The notes: a model not told the origin generated them from the letters alone. Positions 48,169-57,849 are shown, counted from the first letter of the stretch. The stretch: 64,000 nt of DNA from Burkholderia ubonensis subsp. mesacidophila (GCF_002097715.1 NZ_CP020737.1:2728001-2792000), one strand, 5' to 3'. Numbers and translations are program-made.

Positions 48169-49344
48169 ATGTTGCTCAATTTCTTCTACGCGCTGCGCGC
48201 AGCGAAGCTGCCCGTCTCGGTGAAGGAATACCTGACGCTGCTCGAATCGCTGAAGGCCGGGCTCATCGCGCCGTCGATCGACGCGTTCTACTACCTCGCG
48301 CGCATGACGCTCGTGAAGGACGAGCAGTATTTCGACAAGTTCGACCAGGCGTTCGGCGCGTACTTCCACGGCGTGTCCGCGCTGCCGTCCGACGCGTTCG
48401 ACATCCCGCTCGACTGGCTCGAGAAGCGCCTCGAGCGCGAGCTGTCGCCCGACGAGAAGGCGCAGATCGAAGCGATGGGCGGGCTCGACAAGCTGATGGA
48501 GCGCCTGAAGCAGCTGCTCGACGAGCAGAAGGAGCGGCACGAAGGCGGCAACAAGTGGATCGGCACCGGCGGCACGTCGCCGTTCGGGCACGGCGGCTAC
48601 AACCCGGAAGGCGTGCGCATCGGCGGGCCGTCGAACGGCAACCGCACCGCGGTCAAGGTGTGGGAAGCGCGCGGGTACCGCGACTACGACGATTCGGTCG
48701 AGATCGGCACGCGCAACATCAAGGTCGCGCTGCGGCGGCTGCGCCGCTTCGCGCGCGAAGGCGCGGCCGAGGAGCTCGACCTGCCCGGCACGATCCGCAG
48801 CACCGCCGCGAACGCGGGCTGGCTCGACCTGCGGATGGTGCCCGAGCGCCACAACAACGTGAAGGTGCTGATGCTGCTCGACGTCGGCGGCTCGATGGAC
48901 GATCACATCAAGCGCACCGAAGAGCTGTTCTCCGCCGCGAAGGCGGAATTCAAGCACCTCGAGTTCTTCTACTTCCACAACTGCGTGTACGACCACCTGT
49001 GGAAGAACAACCGGCGCCGCCACTCGGAGCGCACCGCGACCTGGGACCTGCTGCACAAGTTCACGCCCGACTACAAGCTGATCTTCGTCGGCGATGCGAC
49101 GATGAGCCCGTACGAAGTGCTGCAGCCCGGCGGCTCGGTCGAATACAACAACCCCGAGGCCGGCGCGGTGTGGCTGCGGCGGCTCGCCGACCAGTTCCCG
49201 CATCATGCGTGGCTGAATCCCGAGCCCGAGCGGCTATGGGAATACCGCCAGTCGGTCGCGATCATCCGCGACCTGCTCGGCCAGCGCATGTATCCGCTCA
49301 CGCTCGCGGGGCTCGAAACCGCGATGCGCGCACTCAGCAAGTAA
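48169..49344 (+). CDS. VWA domain protein, CoxE-like
   Basis: The 391-residue protein has a helical N-terminal half (LPVSVKEYLTLLESLKAGL) and a von Willebrand A domain from about 230: VLMLLDVGGSMDDH, with the MIDAS site D238-V-G-G-S242 in which the first Ser of DxSxS is Gly, and IFVGDATMSPYE. It pairs with MoxR as in CoxD/CoxE and CbbQ/CbbO, where the couple activates a metalloenzyme. The client here is unknown; nearby cytochromes or transporters do not identify it. Confidence 0.9.
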   Translation: MLLNFFYALRAAKLPVSVKEYLTLLESLKAGLIAPSIDAFYYLARMTLVKDEQYFDKFDQAFGAYFHGVSALPSDAFDIPLDWLEKRLERELSPDEKAQIEAMGGLDKLMERLKQLLDEQKERHEGGNKWIGTGGTSPFGHGGYNPEGVRIGGPSNGNRTAVKVWEARGYRDYDDSVEIGTRNIKVALRRLRRFAREGAAEELDLPGTIRSTAANAGWLDLRMVPERHNNVKVLMLLDVGGSMDDHIKRTEELFSAAKAEFKHLEFFYFHNCVYDHLWKNNRRRHSERTATWDLLHKFTPDYKLIFVGDATMSPYEVLQPGGSVEYNNPEAGAVWLRRLADQFPHHAWLNPEPERLWEYRQSVAIIRDLLGQRMYPLTLAGLETAMRALSK

Positions 49345-49379
49345 CAGCGGCCGCGCGGCCCGCTCCTCCGGAGTCCCCC

Positions 49380-50588
49380 ATGAATCAGCCGTCCACCGCG
49401 GACACGGGCCGCGCGAGCGGTCGTTTTTTCTCGGACACGTCGATCTCGGCGCTCGTCGCCGGCTTCGTCGCGATGATGACCGGCTATACGAGCTCGCTCG
49501 TGCTGATGTTCCAGGCCGGCCGCGCCGCACACCTGACCGACGCGCAGATCTCGTCGTGGATCTGGGCGCTGTCGATCGGCATGGCGGTGACGACGATCGG
49601 CCTGTCGCTGCGCTTTCGCGCGCCCGTCGTCGTCGCGTGGTCGACGCCCGGCGCCGCGCTGCTGGTCGCGTCGCTGCCCGGCGTGCCGTACCCCGAGGCG
49701 ATCGGCGCGTTCATCGTCTGCGCGCTGCTGCTGACCGCGGTCGGCGTGAGCGGCCTGTTCGACACGCTGATGCGCAAGATTCCGGCCGGCATCGCCGCCG
49801 CGCTGCTCGCCGGCATCCTGTTCGAGATCGGCATCGAGATCTTCCGCGCCGCGCAATACCAGACCGCGCTGGTGCTCGCGATGTTCTTCACGTACCTGAT
49901 CGTCAAGCGGCTCGCGCCGCGTTACGCGATCGTGACGACGCTGATCGTCGGCACGGCGGTCGCGGGCGGTCTCGGCCTGCTCGACTTCAGCCGGTTCCAC
50001 ATCGCGCTCGCGAAACCTGTGTTCACGATGCCCGCGTTCTCGCTCGCGTCGATCGTCAGCATCGGCATTCCGCTGTTCGTGGTCGCGATGGCGTCGCAGA
50101 ACGTGCCGGGCATCGCGGTGCTGCGCGCGGACGGCTACCCGACGCCGTCGTCGCCGCTGATCGCGACGACGGGCCTCGCGTCGCTCGCGCTCGCGCCGTT
50201 CGGCTCGCACGGCGTGAACCTCGCCGCGATCACCGCGGCGATCTGCACCGGCCCCGAGGCGCACGAGGACCGCGCGAAACGCTACACGGCCGCGGTGTGG
50301 TGCGGCGCGTTCTACCTGATCGCCGGCATCTTCGGCGCGACGATCGCCGCGCTGTTCGCCGCGCTGCCGAAGGCGCTCGTCGTGTCGGTCGCGGCGCTCG
50401 CGCTGTTCGGCTCGATCATGAGCGGCATGGCCAACGCGATGCAGGACGCGCGGCAGCGCGAAGCGGCGCTCGTCACGTTCATGGTCACCGCGTCGGGCCT
50501 CACGCTGCTGTCGATCGGCCCGGCGTTCTGGGGGCTCGTCGCCGGGGTCGTCACGCAGGCGATCCTCAACGCGCGCCGCCCCGCGTAG
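49380..50588 (+). CDS. BenE-family benzoate transporter
   Basis: The 402-residue inner-membrane protein has about 12 helices and the BenE pattern: SALVAGFVAMMTGYTSSLVLMFQAG, PVVVAWSTPGAALLV, PAGIAAALLAGILFEIG, SQNVPGIAVLRADGY and GSHGVNLAAITAAICTGPEAHED. BenE proteins take up benzoate with protons. No benzoate catabolic gene is nearby, so substrate is by family only. ATG 49380 follows CTCCGGAG. Confidence 0.92.
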   Translation: MNQPSTADTGRASGRFFSDTSISALVAGFVAMMTGYTSSLVLMFQAGRAAHLTDAQISSWIWALSIGMAVTTIGLSLRFRAPVVVAWSTPGAALLVASLPGVPYPEAIGAFIVCALLLTAVGVSGLFDTLMRKIPAGIAAALLAGILFEIGIEIFRAAQYQTALVLAMFFTYLIVKRLAPRYAIVTTLIVGTAVAGGLGLLDFSRFHIALAKPVFTMPAFSLASIVSIGIPLFVVAMASQNVPGIAVLRADGYPTPSSPLIATTGLASLALAPFGSHGVNLAAITAAICTGPEAHEDRAKRYTAAVWCGAFYLIAGIFGATIAALFAALPKALVVSVAALALFGSIMSGMANAMQDARQREAALVTFMVTASGLTLLSIGPAFWGLVAGVVTQAILNARRPA

Positions 50589-50783
50589 GCGCCGTTCGCG
50601 CCGGCGGCAAAACCGCCCCGGCGCACTCGTCTGCGGTGCTGTACATGTGCGACCCGATGCGCGACGCGAATCGGGCCTAAAATAGCGGATCGGAAGCGGC
50701 GCCCCGCGCGCCGCTTCGCTTCGCCGCCGCGTTCGCGCGGCCCGTGAGAACCCCGGCGCATCGCGCCCTCTTCTCGAATCGCC

Positions 50784-51737
50784 ATGACTACCGCACTCGA
50801 CCAGCTGAAGCAGTACACCACCGTCGTCGCCGACACGGGCGATTTCCAGCAGCTCGCGCAATACCAGCCGCGGGACGCGACCACGAACCCGTCGCTGATC
50901 CTGAAAGCGGTCCAGAAGGATGCGTACAAGCCGATCCTCGAAAAAACCGTCCGCGATCACCGCGACGAAAGCACCGACTTCATCATCGACCGCCTGCTGA
51001 TCGCATTCGGCACCGAAATCCTGAAGCTGATCCCGGGCCGCGTGTCGACCGAAGTCGACGCGCGCCTGTCGTTCGACGCGAAGCGCTCCGTCGACAAGGC
51101 GCACGAGCTCATCAAGCTCTACGAAGCCGCCGGCATCGGCCGCGAGCGCATCCTGATCAAGCTCGCGTCGACCTGGGAAGGCATCCGCGCGGCCGAGGTG
51201 CTGCAGAAGGAAGGGATCAAGTGCAACATGACCCTGCTTTTCTCGCTGGTGCAGGCCGCCGCGTGCGCGGAAGCCGGCGCGCAGCTGATCTCGCCGTTCG
51301 TCGGCCGCATCTACGACTGGTACAAGAAGCAGGCCGGCGCCGAATGGGATGAAGTGAAGAACGGCGGCGCGAACGATCCGGGCGTGCAGTCGGTGCGCCG
51401 CATCTACACGTACTACAAGACCTTCGACTACCACACCGAAGTGATGGGCGCGAGCTTCCGCACGACGAGCCAGATCGTCGAACTCGCGGGCTGCGACCTG
51501 CTGACCATCAGTCCCGATTTGCTGCAGAAGCTGCAGGACAGCAACGACACGGTCACGCGCAAGCTGTCGCCGGACGCGCTCACGGACGCGCCCGCCGCGC
51601 GCGTCGCGATCGACGAGGCATCGTTCCGCTTCCAGCTGAACGACGACGCGATGGCGACCGAGAAGCTCGCCGAAGGCATCCGCACGTTCGCCGCCGATGC
51701 GGTGAAGCTCGAGAAGCTGATCGACGCGCTGCGCTGA
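50784..51737 (+). CDS. tal: Transaldolase
   Basis: Transaldolase B type of the pentose phosphate pathway, 317 residues. The Schiff-base Lys lies in [12 protein letters not shown] (about residue 132); other blocks are [38 protein letters not shown] and [12 protein letters not shown] -10-like TAAAAT at about 50679 suggests its own promoter. A strong terminator follows the gene. Confidence 0.97.
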   Translation: MTTALDQLKQYTTVVADTGDFQQLAQYQPRDATTNPSLILKAVQKDAYKPILEKTVRDHRDESTDFIIDRLLIAFGTEILKLIPGRVSTEVDARLSFDAKRSVDKAHELIKLYEAAGIGRERILIKLASTWEGIRAAEVLQKEGIKCNMTLLFSLVQAAACAEAGAQLISPFVGRIYDWYKKQAGAEWDEVKNGGANDPGVQSVRRIYTYYKTFDYHTEVMGASFRTTSQIVELAGCDLLTISPDLLQKLQDSNDTVTRKLSPDALTDAPAARVAIDEASFRFQLNDDAMATEKLAEGIRTFAADAVKLEKLIDALR

Positions 51738-51798
51738 ACCCTGCCGAACGTCAGCAGGCGGCAGTCACGCTGACAACAGCCGTCAGTAGCCGTGCCGG

Positions 51799-51839
51799 AA
51801 ACGGCCGCGAACCTCACGTTCGCGGCCGTTTTTATTTTT
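51799..51839 (+). terminator. Intrinsic terminator of tal
   Basis: AAACGGCCGCGAA and TTCGCGGCCGTTT form a 13-bp stem with a 7-nt loop, followed by TTATTTTT, 62 bp after the tal stop. Confidence 0.92.
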
Positions 51840-51929
51840 CATCCCGCTGTCAGACCCACGCACTACAATCCACGTCACGGGCGCACCGGCCGCTTCCCGG
51901 GCGCTCTTCCCGGTCAACAGGAGACAACG

Positions 51930-52382
51930 ATGCAAGTTCAACCGTACCTGACCTTCTACGGCCAGGCCGAAGCTGCCCTTCAGTTCTACGAAAAGGCGCT
52001 CGGCGCGAAGACGATGTTCAAGATGCACTTCAAGGACGCGCCACCGAACCCCGACCAGCCGATCACGCCCGAGATGGCGGACAAGGTCATGCATGCGAGC
52101 TTCACGATTGGCGATTCGATGATGATGTGCTCGGACGGCGACTGCCGCCAGCCGAGCGGTACGCACAGCGGCTATGCGCTGTCGCTGAACCCGGCGAGCG
52201 TCGATGAAGGCAGGAAGCTGTTCGACGCGCTCGCCGACGGCGGCGAAGTGACGATGCCCTTTCAGAAGACTTTCTGGGCGCTCGGCTTCGGCATGCTGAA
52301 GGATCGCTTCGGCATCCAGTGGATGATCAACGTAGAGGATCTGTCGCAGCGCGAGGATCTCGCGAAGCGCGCGCAGGGCTGA
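51930..52382 (+). CDS. VOC/PhnB-like protein
   Basis: The 150-residue protein is a vicinal-oxygen-chelate fold of the PhnB/YjdN type: VQPYLTFYGQAEAALQFYEKALG, HASFTIGDSMMMCSD and GGEVTMPFQKTFWALGFGMLKDRFGIQWMIN. PhnB-like members have no settled reaction. The family Met/His/Glu metal site is not fully clear here. CAGGAG gives the ribosome site. A -10-like TACAAT at 51864-51869 is close upstream. It is a single-gene unit between two terminators. Confidence 0.9.
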   Translation: MQVQPYLTFYGQAEAALQFYEKALGAKTMFKMHFKDAPPNPDQPITPEMADKVMHASFTIGDSMMMCSDGDCRQPSGTHSGYALSLNPASVDEGRKLFDALADGGEVTMPFQKTFWALGFGMLKDRFGIQWMINVEDLSQREDLAKRAQG

Positions 52383-52387
52383 CGTGA

Positions 52388-52423
52388 AAAAACGCCTGCC
52401 ACCTTCCGGTGGCAGGCGTTTTT
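52388..52423. terminator. Bidirectional terminator VOC / symporter
   Basis: AAAAACGCCTGCCAC and GTGGCAGGCGTTTTT pair over a 6-nt loop (extended by C-G); T tracts lie on both strands, ending the VOC gene and the convergent symporter gene. Confidence 0.93.
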
Positions 52424-52445
52424 GTTGTTGCGTGTGCGAAGCGCG

Positions 52446-53996
52446 TCAGCCTTCGACGACGTCGAGATAATCCTCCGGCCGCGTGCGGTCTTCCGCATGC
52501 GCCATCCCCGTCACCCGCACGAGCACGCTCACGACGATCGCGACCACGAGGTTCACGACCAGCGACCACACCGCCGCATAGCCGGGAATCGCGTAGCCGA
52601 ACAGGTGGATCGTGAAGATCGAGCTCGCGAGCTTCAGCGAGACCGCCATCCACGTGCCGCACACGATGCCCGCCGCCCAGCCGAGCAGCAGGCCGCGATA
52701 GTCGAGCACGCGCGTATAGAGGCCGAGCACGATCGCGGGCAGCGTCTGGATGATCCAGATCCCGCCGAGCAGCTGCAGCTGGATCGCGTAGGTCAGCGGC
52801 AAGCCGAGGATGAACGCGACCGCGCCGACCTTCACGATCAGCGAAGTCAGCTTCGCGACGTGCGTCTCCTGGTCGTGCGTCATGTTGCGGTTGACGAACT
52901 CGCGGTGGATGTTGCGCGTGTACAGGTTCGCCGCCGCGATCGACATGATCGCCGCCGGCACCAGCGCGCCGATGCCGATCGCCGCGAACGCGACGCCGAC
53001 GAACCACGACGGGAAATACTCGAGGAACAGCGCGGGCACCGCGAAGTTCGGGCCGAACGCCTTGAAGTACGGCACGTACTGCGGCATGTCCTTCACGCCC
53101 GACGCGAGCGCCATGTAGCCGAGCAGCGCGAGCAGGCCGAGCACGAACGAGTACGCGGGCAGCATCGCCATGTTGCGGCGGATCGAGTTGCCCGACGACG
53201 ACGACAGGATCGCCGTGATCGAATGCGGATACAGGAACAGCGCGAGCGCGGAGCCGATCGCGAGCGTCGCGTACGCGCTGTAGCCGTTCAGGCTCGCCGC
53301 GTCCGGCGCCTTCAGCAGCAGCTTCGCGGGCGGCACGCTCGCGAAGATGTGGCCGAAGCCGCCCAGCTTCGCCGGGATCACGACGATCGCCGCGGCGATC
53401 GTGATGTAGATCAGGATGTCCTTCACGATCGCGATCATCGCGGGCGCGCGCAGGCCCGACGTGTACGTGTACGCGGCCAGGATCGCGAACGCGATGATGA
53501 GCGGCAGGTCGCCGACGAAGCCGGTCGTGTCGAAGCCGAGCGCGCCGATCACGACCTCGATGCCGACCAGCTGCAGCGCGATGTACGGCATCGTCGCGAC
53601 GATGCCCGTCACCGCGATCGCGAGCGCGAGCATCCGGCTGCCGTAGCGCGCGTTCACGAAATCGGCCGAGGTCACGTAGCCGTGCCGCTTCGCGATGCTC
53701 CACAGCTTCGGGAACACGACGAACGCGAACGGATAGATCAGGATCGTGTACGGCAGCGCGAAGAAGCCCATCGCGCCCGCGCCGAACACGAGCGCCGGCA
53801 CCGCGACGAACGTGTAGGCGGTATAGAGGTCGCCGCCGAGCAGGAACCACGTGACGATGGTGCCGAAGCGGCGGCCGCCGAGGCCCCACTCGTCGAGATG
53901 CGCGAGATCGCCGCGCCGCCAGTTCGCGGCGAGGAAGCCGATGATCGTGACGCCGATGAAGAGCAGGACGAAGACGAAGGTCGCGGCAAGATTCAT
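52446..53996 (-). CDS. Sodium:solute symporter (SSS, monocarboxylate-type)
   Basis: The 516-residue protein has about 13 helices of the SSS family: GLGGRRFGTIVTWFLLGGDLYTAYTF, SADFVNARYGSRMLALAIAV, and LALFLYPHSITAILSS. The pattern is closest to MctP-like monocarboxylate permeases. ATG 53996 is set by AAGGAG 7 bp upstream and overlaps the DUF3311 stop (ATGA), so the two are translationally coupled. Substrate by family only. Confidence 0.92.
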   Translation of the reverse strand: MNLAATFVFVLLFIGVTIIGFLAANWRRGDLAHLDEWGLGGRRFGTIVTWFLLGGDLYTAYTFVAVPALVFGAGAMGFFALPYTILIYPFAFVVFPKLWSIAKRHGYVTSADFVNARYGSRMLALAIAVTGIVATMPYIALQLVGIEVVIGALGFDTTGFVGDLPLIIAFAILAAYTYTSGLRAPAMIAIVKDILIYITIAAAIVVIPAKLGGFGHIFASVPPAKLLLKAPDAASLNGYSAYATLAIGSALALFLYPHSITAILSSSSGNSIRRNMAMLPAYSFVLGLLALLGYMALASGVKDMPQYVPYFKAFGPNFAVPALFLEYFPSWFVGVAFAAIGIGALVPAAIMSIAAANLYTRNIHREFVNRNMTHDQETHVAKLTSLIVKVGAVAFILGLPLTYAIQLQLLGGIWIIQTLPAIVLGLYTRVLDYRGLLLGWAAGIVCGTWMAVSLKLASSIFTIHLFGYAIPGYAAVWSLVVNLVVAIVVSVLVRVTGMAHAEDRTRPEDYLDVVEG

Positions 53997-54235
53997 CGAC
54001 GGTCTCCTTGCGCGCTGCCCGCCTTCCACGCGTTCTTGGTCTTGAAGTAGACGAACGCGGTGATCACCGCGCTAATGAAGACCCACAGCAGCTGGTACCA
54101 GTAGAAGAACGGGAAGCCGAGCCATTGCGGATCGACCTTGTTGTACGAAGGCACCCAGACCATCGCGATCAGCGGCAGCACCAGCAGCCAGAGCCAGCGC
54201 TTCGCGGCCCGGTTGGCGTCGGCATCGTGAGCCAT
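53993..54235 (-). CDS. DUF3311 small membrane protein
   Basis: The 80-residue protein has two hydrophobic helices (WLWLLVLPLIAMVWVPSYN and FYWYQLLWVFISAVITAFVYF) separated by a short loop, the DUF3311 pattern. Such genes almost always sit directly before an SSS permease, as here (4-nt overlap), and are thought to be an accessory subunit. Function unproven. Confidence 0.92.
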   Translation of the reverse strand: MAHDADANRAAKRWLWLLVLPLIAMVWVPSYNKVDPQWLGFPFFYWYQLLWVFISAVITAFVYFKTKNAWKAGSAQGDRR

Positions 54236-54437
54236 GACGTCTCCTCATCATTCCCGGTTGTCGATGTTCTTGTCTTGAACGGGTACGGCGGCGAGAGGAG
54301 CGACGAAACGGGTAAGCTGCGGCTCCCCTGGCTTCGCGCCAGTATAGGAGCCGCATCAGCGCGGTCAAGCGGGGACGAACCCGAACGATCCGTCCCTGTC
54401 GCGCGGGCGCGCCGGCATCCGGCCGGCGCATGAAGCG

Positions 54438-55355
54438 TCAGATCGAGAACGACGTCGCGTGCGGCGCGACCGACGCTTTCAAAGCTTTCACCCACTTGCG
54501 CGCGGGCAGGTTGACGGTCGCCTCGATCAGTTTCGCGCGTTCGTCGAGCTGCGCGAACGTCACGTCGAGCGCGGGCCCCGAGAACGCGAGCGCGATCCGG
54601 TTGCCGTCGTGCACTTCCGGCAGCGCGATCACGCGATTGTCGAACGCCGCGTTCAGGTGCTTCATGTTGCGCACGAAGCTCGGGTGATCGCCGAACAGGT
54701 TGATCGTCGCGATGCCCGCGTCGGCGAGGCAGCCGCGCACCGCGCGGTAGAACGCGACGCTGTCGAGCACCGGGCCGCGCGCGGTCGCGTCGTACAGGTC
54801 GATCTGGATCGCGCCCGTGGTGCCGCGATTGGCCGCGTCGTTGACGAAGTCCCACGCGTCCGCTTCGTGGACGGTGAGGCGCGCGTCGTCGGACGGCAGC
54901 GCGAACATCGTGCGCGCGGCGACGATCACGGCCGGGTTCAGCTCGACCGCCTCGACCTTCGCGTGCGGCAGGAAGCGGTGCGCGAACTTGGTCAGGGCGC
55001 CGGTGCCGAGCCCGAGCTGCACGATGCGCGCGGGCGTTTCGAGGAACAGCAGCCAGGCCATCATCTGCTGCGCGTATTCGAGCTCGATATGGAGCGGCTT
55101 CGAGATCCGCATCGCACCCTGCACCCATTCGGTGCCGAAGTGCAGGTAGCGCACGCCGCGCTCCTCGGAGAACGTCACCGGCGCGAAGCGCGGCTTGCGC
55201 GGCGCGTCGAGGACGGGTACTTCGTCGTGTTCATCGATGTCCGCGCGGCGCTTCACGCGCGGCGGCTTGAGTTTCGAGGAACCGTTATACGCGGACGGTT
55301 CGTCGCGCTTGAATGCGCGCGCCTCGGCGGACGCGCGCTTGATCAGTCGGGTCAT
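54438..55355 (-). CDS. Spermidine-synthase-like methyltransferase-fold protein
   Basis: The 305-residue protein has an N-terminal basic region (residues 1-60), then the SpeE fold: IVQLGLGTGALTKFAHRFLP (nucleotide loop), VEAVELNPAVIVAAR and HEADAWDFV. The catalytic Asp/DxT region of true spermidine synthase reads QIDLYDATARGPVLDS, so it is related but may be a non-canonical aminopropyltransferase or a SAM-dependent methyltransferase. No polyamine gene is nearby. Confidence 0.83.
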   Translation of the reverse strand: MTRLIKRASAEARAFKRDEPSAYNGSSKLKPPRVKRRADIDEHDEVPVLDAPRKPRFAPVTFSEERGVRYLHFGTEWVQGAMRISKPLHIELEYAQQMMAWLLFLETPARIVQLGLGTGALTKFAHRFLPHAKVEAVELNPAVIVAARTMFALPSDDARLTVHEADAWDFVNDAANRGTTGAIQIDLYDATARGPVLDSVAFYRAVRGCLADAGIATINLFGDHPSFVRNMKHLNAAFDNRVIALPEVHDGNRIALAFSGPALDVTFAQLDERAKLIEATVNLPARKWVKALKASVAPHATSFSI

Positions 55356-55511
55356 GAAGGAATCTCGCAGGGGTGAAGCGGGTTTTGCGGACGAGAGGAT
55401 AGCATTCGCGGCGGGGGCAGCCCTGGACAGCGCGTTGGCGAAGCGCTTCGATCACGCATGACTTCGACACCGGTCGGCGCTAGGCTGCATCCATTGACGA
55501 CGGGGGATCGC

Positions 55512-55766
55512 ATGGCATCGAGCGGCAGGAAAATCTGGTTCCCGGCCAAACGCTATGGTTGGGGATGGGGCTTGCCGGTGGCATGGCAAGGCTGGGTGGT
55601 GCTGCTTCTGTACATGCTCGGAGTCGTCGCGAGCGCGTGGCTTCTGCCGCCGCACGAGGCGCCATTCGCATTCGGCTCATGCGTTGCGGTGCTGTCCGCG
55701 GCGCTGATCGTCGTGTGCTGGCTGAAGGGCGAAAAACCGAAATGGAGATGGGGCAAAGACGATTGA
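55512..55766 (+). CDS. Small membrane protein of unknown function
   Basis: From ATG 55512 the product is 84 residues: a short motif KIWFPAKRYGWGWGLP, two helices (WQGWVVLLLYMLGVVASAWLL and FAFGSCVAVLSAALIVVCWL) and a basic tail. I have the impression of similar short proteins in other proteobacteria, but no function is known. The frame is open to an ATG at 55458; 55512 is chosen because GGGGGAT precedes it and the WFPAKRYGWGWG block begins there. Confidence 0.7.
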   Translation: MASSGRKIWFPAKRYGWGWGLPVAWQGWVVLLLYMLGVVASAWLLPPHEAPFAFGSCVAVLSAALIVVCWLKGEKPKWRWGKDD

Positions 55767-55838
55767 CCGCGATTGACCGCGGCTGGCCGGGCCGAAGCAG
55801 CGCTTTGCGCAGCGGGTCCGGCGCTCGACTACGTGACG

Positions 55839-56306
55839 TCACCCGTCCTTTCGAGACTGTTCACGTAACAGCGATTCCAGCTCTGCCGCGTTCGTGCGTC
55901 CTTCGATGGCGCGTCGGATTGCAAAGAAGACGGCGATGCCCAACAGCGCGGCCACGATCCACCCCGCCAGGCCCAGCAGCGCCGCTGCGCACACGATCAT
56001 CAACGCCAGCACGGGAATGCCGAGAAGCGAATCGTAGAAGGTGGAATCGCTGCTGATGAACGTGCCCGTCTTCGGATCGATCCACGCGACGAGCGATCGC
56101 TTGTCACCGCTGCTGAACGCGCCAACCGTGTCGGCGCCGGATTCGGGCCTGAGCACGCCGCGTATGTCGAGCGTGTAGATCGTCAGGCCGTCGATGTGGA
56201 TGCTGAGCGACGTCGTGTCCCGGGTATGGCAGCGATAGTAGATATCGAGATCGCGTATCGGCATGATCTTGAGCTCGGATGCTTTCAGCACGGATTGCCT
56301 CGTCAT
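55839..56306 (-). CDS. Membrane protein of unknown function
   Basis: The 155-residue product has a soluble N-terminal part of about 95 residues (including YYRCHTRDTTSLSIHIDGL and VAWIDPKTGTFISSDSTFYDS), two adjacent helices (LGIPVLALMIVCAAALLGLAG, IVAALLGIAVFFAIRR) and a charged C-terminus. No family is recognised. It lies convergent with the gene before it, in a stretch of unrecognised genes. Confidence 0.7.
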   Translation of the reverse strand: MTRQSVLKASELKIMPIRDLDIYYRCHTRDTTSLSIHIDGLTIYTLDIRGVLRPESGADTVGAFSSGDKRSLVAWIDPKTGTFISSDSTFYDSLLGIPVLALMIVCAAALLGLAGWIVAALLGIAVFFAIRRAIEGRTNAAELESLLREQSRKDG

Positions 56307-56586
56307 GAATTGCGTTTGTCTGTTGTCAGCCGCTCGCCGCGTCGGGCGCGACAGCGCTTCATATCCCGCCGCGCCGGCATTGCCTCGGCTGGCCTGCCCG
56401 CCTTAAACCCTGTGCGCCTTTCCTTACGATTCAAGATTCGCAGTTCCGTGCCGATATTCCCGAACGGAGGCCGATTCGGATCCCACCAGGCAAGACCTCA
56501 CGCTATAACACCCGCCGATCGCGCACCGGGCGGCATTGCTTCCCGCCCCGTGTAAGCCGATTTTAATAATCAGAGGTAGTTCAACT
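56307..56586. other. Intergenic gap of 280 bp before a lipoprotein pair
   Basis: More AT-rich than its surroundings, with an AT stretch GATTTTAATAATC at about 56560-56572 that could hold a -10. No gene, repeat or clear terminator is visible. Confidence 0.4.
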
Positions 56587-57147
56587 ATGCGCAACGTTGT
56601 CCGAGCAGTCGGCCTGATCACGCCGATTGTGTTATTGGCCGCCTGTTCGATGGTCGCTCCGCCGTATTCCCCCGCTGTCGACAATATTCAGTCGCTCAAG
56701 AACGTCACGACCGCGCACGCGAAGATCGGTGCGTTCGACTCCCGCTCGGATACCACCAATCGGTACCCGCTCCCCTTGCGCGCAAACTTGATGAAGTCCC
56801 CGGTTGGGGATTCTTTCGGCGCCTATCTTGCCGACGCGATGACGAAGGAATTGCAGTTGGCCGGCAAGCTTTCTCCGCAAAGCGATGTCGAGATCAAGGC
56901 AACGCTATTGGAAAACGACATCGACGTCGGTTTGGCAACCGGCGCTGCGAGAATGTCGGCACGCTTCATCGTGATGCGCGCCGGCGCAGTGCGTTACGAC
57001 CAGGTCAAGTCTGCGCACACGCAATGGGATTCGGCGTTCGCGGCAATGATCGCCGTGCCGAAAGCACGCGAAGAATATCCACTCGTCGTGCAGAAGCTGC
57101 TCGGCGAGCTATACGCCGATCCCGCCTTCCTCGAGGCAATTCAATAA
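56587..57147 (+). CDS. Lipoprotein of unknown function
   Basis: The 186-residue product has a lipoprotein signal (IVLLAAC, Cys 20). The mature part carries KIGAFDSRSDTTNRYPLPLR, a helix FGAYLADAMTKELQLAGKL and a C-terminal helix EEYPLVVQKLLGELYADPAF. The mix of strands and a strong helix recalls the LPS-assembly/LptE-like or YajG-type lipoproteins, but this is only a resemblance. AGAGG precedes the ATG. It is 33 bp upstream of a second lipoprotein gene. Confidence 0.82.
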   Translation: MRNVVRAVGLITPIVLLAACSMVAPPYSPAVDNIQSLKNVTTAHAKIGAFDSRSDTTNRYPLPLRANLMKSPVGDSFGAYLADAMTKELQLAGKLSPQSDVEIKATLLENDIDVGLATGAARMSARFIVMRAGAVRYDQVKSAHTQWDSAFAAMIAVPKAREEYPLVVQKLLGELYADPAFLEAIQ

Positions 57148-57180
57148 CGTTACCAACCACAACACGAGAGACCAAGCACA

Positions 57181-57768
57181 ATGGCATTGATTCGAATGAT
57201 TGCAGCAGCAAGCGTGGTCGCAGCATTATCCGGCTGCGCGCACGAAATTTCGTTGACCGGCGACGCGAACAAAATTCCGGCCCTGTCGACATCGCCACTC
57301 GACAAGACGGTGGGTCTTGTCATCACGGATGAACAGTTGTCGAAGGAAGTGATTACGCCCGGCGGGGGCGGTGACAAGGTGAGCTATCACCCATACCACG
57401 ACCTTGAATTGCCGATCTACCTCGGTCTCGGCCACGTATTCAAGAATGTGACCAAGCTCAAGAGCGCGCCGGACGCGGCAACGATTCAGGCCAAGCATCT
57501 TGATTACGTGATCACGCCGACGATCAAGACGACGTCGTCGTCCCCTAGCCCCTTCACGTGGCCGCCCACGGATTTCTCGGTCAACCTCGCTTGCACGGTG
57601 GCGGACCCGAGCGGTCAGACCGTGACCACCGCGGACGTGACGGGTACCGGCCACGCGGAGTTCAGCGAATTCAAGCGCAACTTCGGCCTTGCCGGCCAGC
57701 TTGCTACGGCCGATGCGGTGTCCAAACTGCAATCCGCGCTGGCAAAGGCGCCCGAATTGCAAAAATAG
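57181..57768 (+). CDS. Lipoprotein of unknown function
   Basis: The 195-residue product has a lipoprotein signal (ALSGC, Cys 19). The mature protein includes LDKTVGLVITDEQLSKEVITPGGGGDKVSYHPYHD, GLGHVFKNVTKLK and VITPTIKTTSSSPSPFTWPPTDF, a pattern of mixed beta strands. It is not recognised. GAGAGACC lies upstream of ATG. With its neighbour it probably forms a two-gene envelope operon. Confidence 0.82.
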   Translation: MALIRMIAAASVVAALSGCAHEISLTGDANKIPALSTSPLDKTVGLVITDEQLSKEVITPGGGGDKVSYHPYHDLELPIYLGLGHVFKNVTKLKSAPDAATIQAKHLDYVITPTIKTTSSSPSPFTWPPTDFSVNLACTVADPSGQTVTTADVTGTGHAEFSEFKRNFGLAGQLATADAVSKLQSALAKAPELQK

Positions 57769-57849
57769 GTGCATGCACGGCGCGGCTGAAACGAACGACG
57801 GTTCGACTGCGCCGTACCGCCCACGCGCGATTAGGGGGATTCGCCGCGG

